From: Candidatus Odyssella thessalonicensis
GTDB lineage: Bacteria > Pseudomonadota > Alphaproteobacteria > Bin65
Assembly (NCBI GenBank): GCA_005240015.1
Contig: SBBV01000303.1
Location: 1 to 5,788 of the forward strand
Direction: 5' to 3'
Length of the DNA stretch: 5,788 nucleotides
Shown here piece after piece: positions 4,739 to 5,788 of this stretch. Numbering within the stretch: position 1 is the stretch's first letter; each line of letters opens with the position of its first letter. Under the pieces are notes generated by a model, which saw only the letters and a list, made by a program, of their open reading frames with translations, was not told the origin of the DNA and searched no databases. The position numbers were made by a program, and so were the translations under genes.

Positions 4739-5113
4739 GTGCCGTTCGAGGCGATCGAGCTGGTGTGCGGCTGCTGCGAGCTCTGCCTTTCGCTCGCCGA
4801 TACGTCGAGCCGCAAGAGGGAGGCGAAAGCGGCGCAGGCGGCACGGCCCGACGCCGCCGCGCGGGTCATGCGCGCGATCCGCGAGGAGAAGCGCGGGGTG
4901 CGCCTCGCCTTCACGAAGAACCGCGTCTCCGAGATCGAGTTCCTCGCCGGCCCCGCCGCCGGCAAGCGCGCCTCGGAGCTGCCCGACATGGAGCTGAAGC
5001 GCCTGGCGCTCGCGATGCCGAACCGCACCGCGCGCTTCGCGATCCGCCGCTATCTCCGCCACCGCAAGAAGGGCCGCGTGCCCGCGCCCGGCGAGGCGGT
5101 GATAAGACGGTAA
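4739..5113 (+). CDS. Hypothetical small basic protein with N-terminal cysteine cluster
   Basis: A 124-residue product from a GTG start 7 bases after the ygiC stop, probably co-transcribed with it. I do not recognise the family. The N-terminus has four cysteines in C10-x-C-C-x-x-C16 (VCGCCELC), which could bind a metal or be a redox site. An Ala/Arg/Lys-rich helix-prone region (about 25-50) follows, then FTKNRVSEIEFLAGPAAGK (57-75) and a basic C-terminal helix ending RRYLRHRKKGR. The GKRASELPDMELKRLA segment faintly recalls small DUF3820-type domains, too weak to assign. Third-position G/C bias is as strong as in ygiC, which supports a real coding region. No signal peptide or membrane segment is evident. 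The Shine-Dalgarno is poor (GGA 11-14 bases upstream), so translation may be coupled to ygiC. The start could be elsewhere. Confidence 0.68.
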   Translation: MPFEAIELVCGCCELCLSLADTSSRKREAKAAQAARPDAAARVMRAIREEKRGVRLAFTKNRVSEIEFLAGPAAGKRASELPDMELKRLALAMPNRTARFAIRRYLRHRKKGRVPAPGEAVIRR

Positions 5114-5130
5114 GCAGGAGCAACCCGCCC

Positions 5131-5788
5131 CTACGCTTTGCGGCCCCACGCGGCCCAGCAGCGGTGCGGGACGGCGAGCGGATCGGCGGGGAAATCGCGC
5201 TTCAGCAGCGCCGCGTGCTCGGCGTCGAACTCGGCGACCTTGGCCGGCGGCAGGCTCGCGCCGACCCCGGCGCTGGCGCGGATGCGTCCGCGCCAGCCTT
5301 CGTGCGTGTAGGGCAGGTCGAGCTCGAAGCTGAACGATTCGATATCGGTGAAGCCGGCCGCGCGCAGATCCAGATACCACGGCGCATAGGGCGCCGATTT
5401 GCCGGCGCTCTTCCACGCGGGGCTGTACTTCAAGATCAGGTCCTCGGTCGCGGCAACCACGCCTTCCGGCAAGCGCAGCCAGTCGAAATGCGCCATCATC
5501 AATGTGCCGCCGGGCTTGACCAGGCGCCGCGCCTCGGCCGCCGCGCGCGGCCGGTCGAACCAGTGCCAGCACTGCCCGGCGATGATGAGATCAAAGGCGC
5601 CGCCGGGGAGTCCGGTCTGCTCCGCATTTGCCGCGATCGTGCGCAGCGCGAGGCCCGCGTCCTTGGCGCGCGCCGCCGCCTGCGCCAGCATCTCGGGCGA
5701 AGGATCGAGCGCCGTCACCGCGGCGCCGCGCGCGGCAAGGCCGAGCGCAATCGCGCCGGTGCCGGTGCCGAGATCGAGCGCCCTCGTG
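5131..5788 (-). CDS. Class I SAM-dependent methyltransferase, 5' end beyond window
   Basis: The frame enters from the right edge and ends at TAG 5131-5133, so 218 residues are visible and the N-terminus is missing. The SAM-binding motif I, LDLGTGTG, is encoded at 5755-5778. It is followed by the acidic end of strand 2 in VTALDPSPEML, motif II/III-like AFDLIIAGQCWHWFD, and RRLVKPGGTLMM. This order is typical of the methyltransferase-11 group (UbiE/Coq5-like and many unassigned enzymes). The WHWFD element occurs in a common bacterial subgroup of unknown substrate. An internal GTG at 5718 could be mistaken for the start, but it lies after motif I and would remove the SAM site. The gene converges on the small gene at 4739-5113 with 17 bases between stop codons and no visible terminator. 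Its role is not linked to ygiBC by the sequence. Confidence 0.9.
   Translation of the reverse strand, partial: TRALDLGTGTGAIALGLAARGAAVTALDPSPEMLAQAAARAKDAGLALRTIAANAEQTGLPGGAFDLIIAGQCWHWFDRPRAAAEARRLVKPGGTLMMAHFDWLRLPEGVVAATEDLILKYSPAWKSAGKSAPYAPWYLDLRAAGFTDIESFSFELDLPYTHEGWRGRIRASAGVGASLPPAKVAEFDAEHAALLKRDFPADPLAVPHRCWAAWGRKA

Noticed and set aside
3535..5028. 497-residue minus-strand frame opposite ygiC
   Set aside because: Long only because stop codons are rare opposite GC3-biased genes; it spans two plus-strand genes and the translation is low complexity.
4706..5572. 288-residue minus-strand frame
   Set aside because: It overlaps the methyltransferase in a different frame and the small plus-strand gene; no motifs are seen.
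1..5788. CRISPR array, tRNA, rRNA, transposase or attachment site
   Set aside because: No regular spacer-repeat structure, tRNA-like cloverleaf, rRNA sequence, transposase motifs or clear target-site duplications were found by reading both strands.

Overview
The window looks like a chromosomal segment of a GC-rich alphaproteobacterium. The genes from about 950 onward are roughly 70% GC in lines I counted, with strong G/C third-position bias. The first ~900 bases are clearly lower, in the mid-50s % GC, falling to about 40% just before 900. The alphaproteobacterial placement is an inference. It rests on composition, a GTTC-N7-GTTC box of the alphaproteobacterial LexA type, and the style of the intergenic repeats.

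Left end (1-940): a leftward HD-domain phosphohydrolase gene enters from the left edge and starts at 738. It is read from a good sigma70-like promoter at 877-905. The upstream DNA is AT-rich and the gene's composition differs from everything to its right. Middle left (941-2130): a rightward Tat-exported amidohydrolase of the TIM-barrel metal-dependent family. It is followed by a 290-base intergenic stretch packed with nested inverted repeats and then a promoter-like region with a near-ideal SOS box.

Middle (2131-2622): a YCII-like small protein whose C-terminal third is encoded by a 10-bp tandem repeat with a higher-order period of about 33 bp. Then a CRP-type palindrome (2704-2719) lies ahead of a YgiB-type lipoprotein gene (2800-3363). 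That gene is followed by an intrinsic terminator (3391-3418), a second ~100-bp inverted repeat of the same family as the first (3439-3537), a YgiC-type ATP-grasp ligase gene (3571-4731), and a short cysteine-clustered gene of unknown function (4739-5113).

Right end: a leftward class I SAM methyltransferase gene (5131-5788) converges on the small gene and runs off the right edge.

The best-supported functional unit is ygiB-ygiC: an envelope lipoprotein of the DUF1190 family with a glutathionylspermidine-synthase-like ligase, plus a small downstream gene only 7 bases away that may be a third member. The unusual part is that a terminator and a mobile-looking inverted repeat sit inside this otherwise conserved gene pair. 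I see no rRNA, tRNA, CRISPR array, transposase or clear new defence system. The HD gene on lower-GC DNA is the only part that hints at acquired accessory content, and its partners, if any, lie outside the window.
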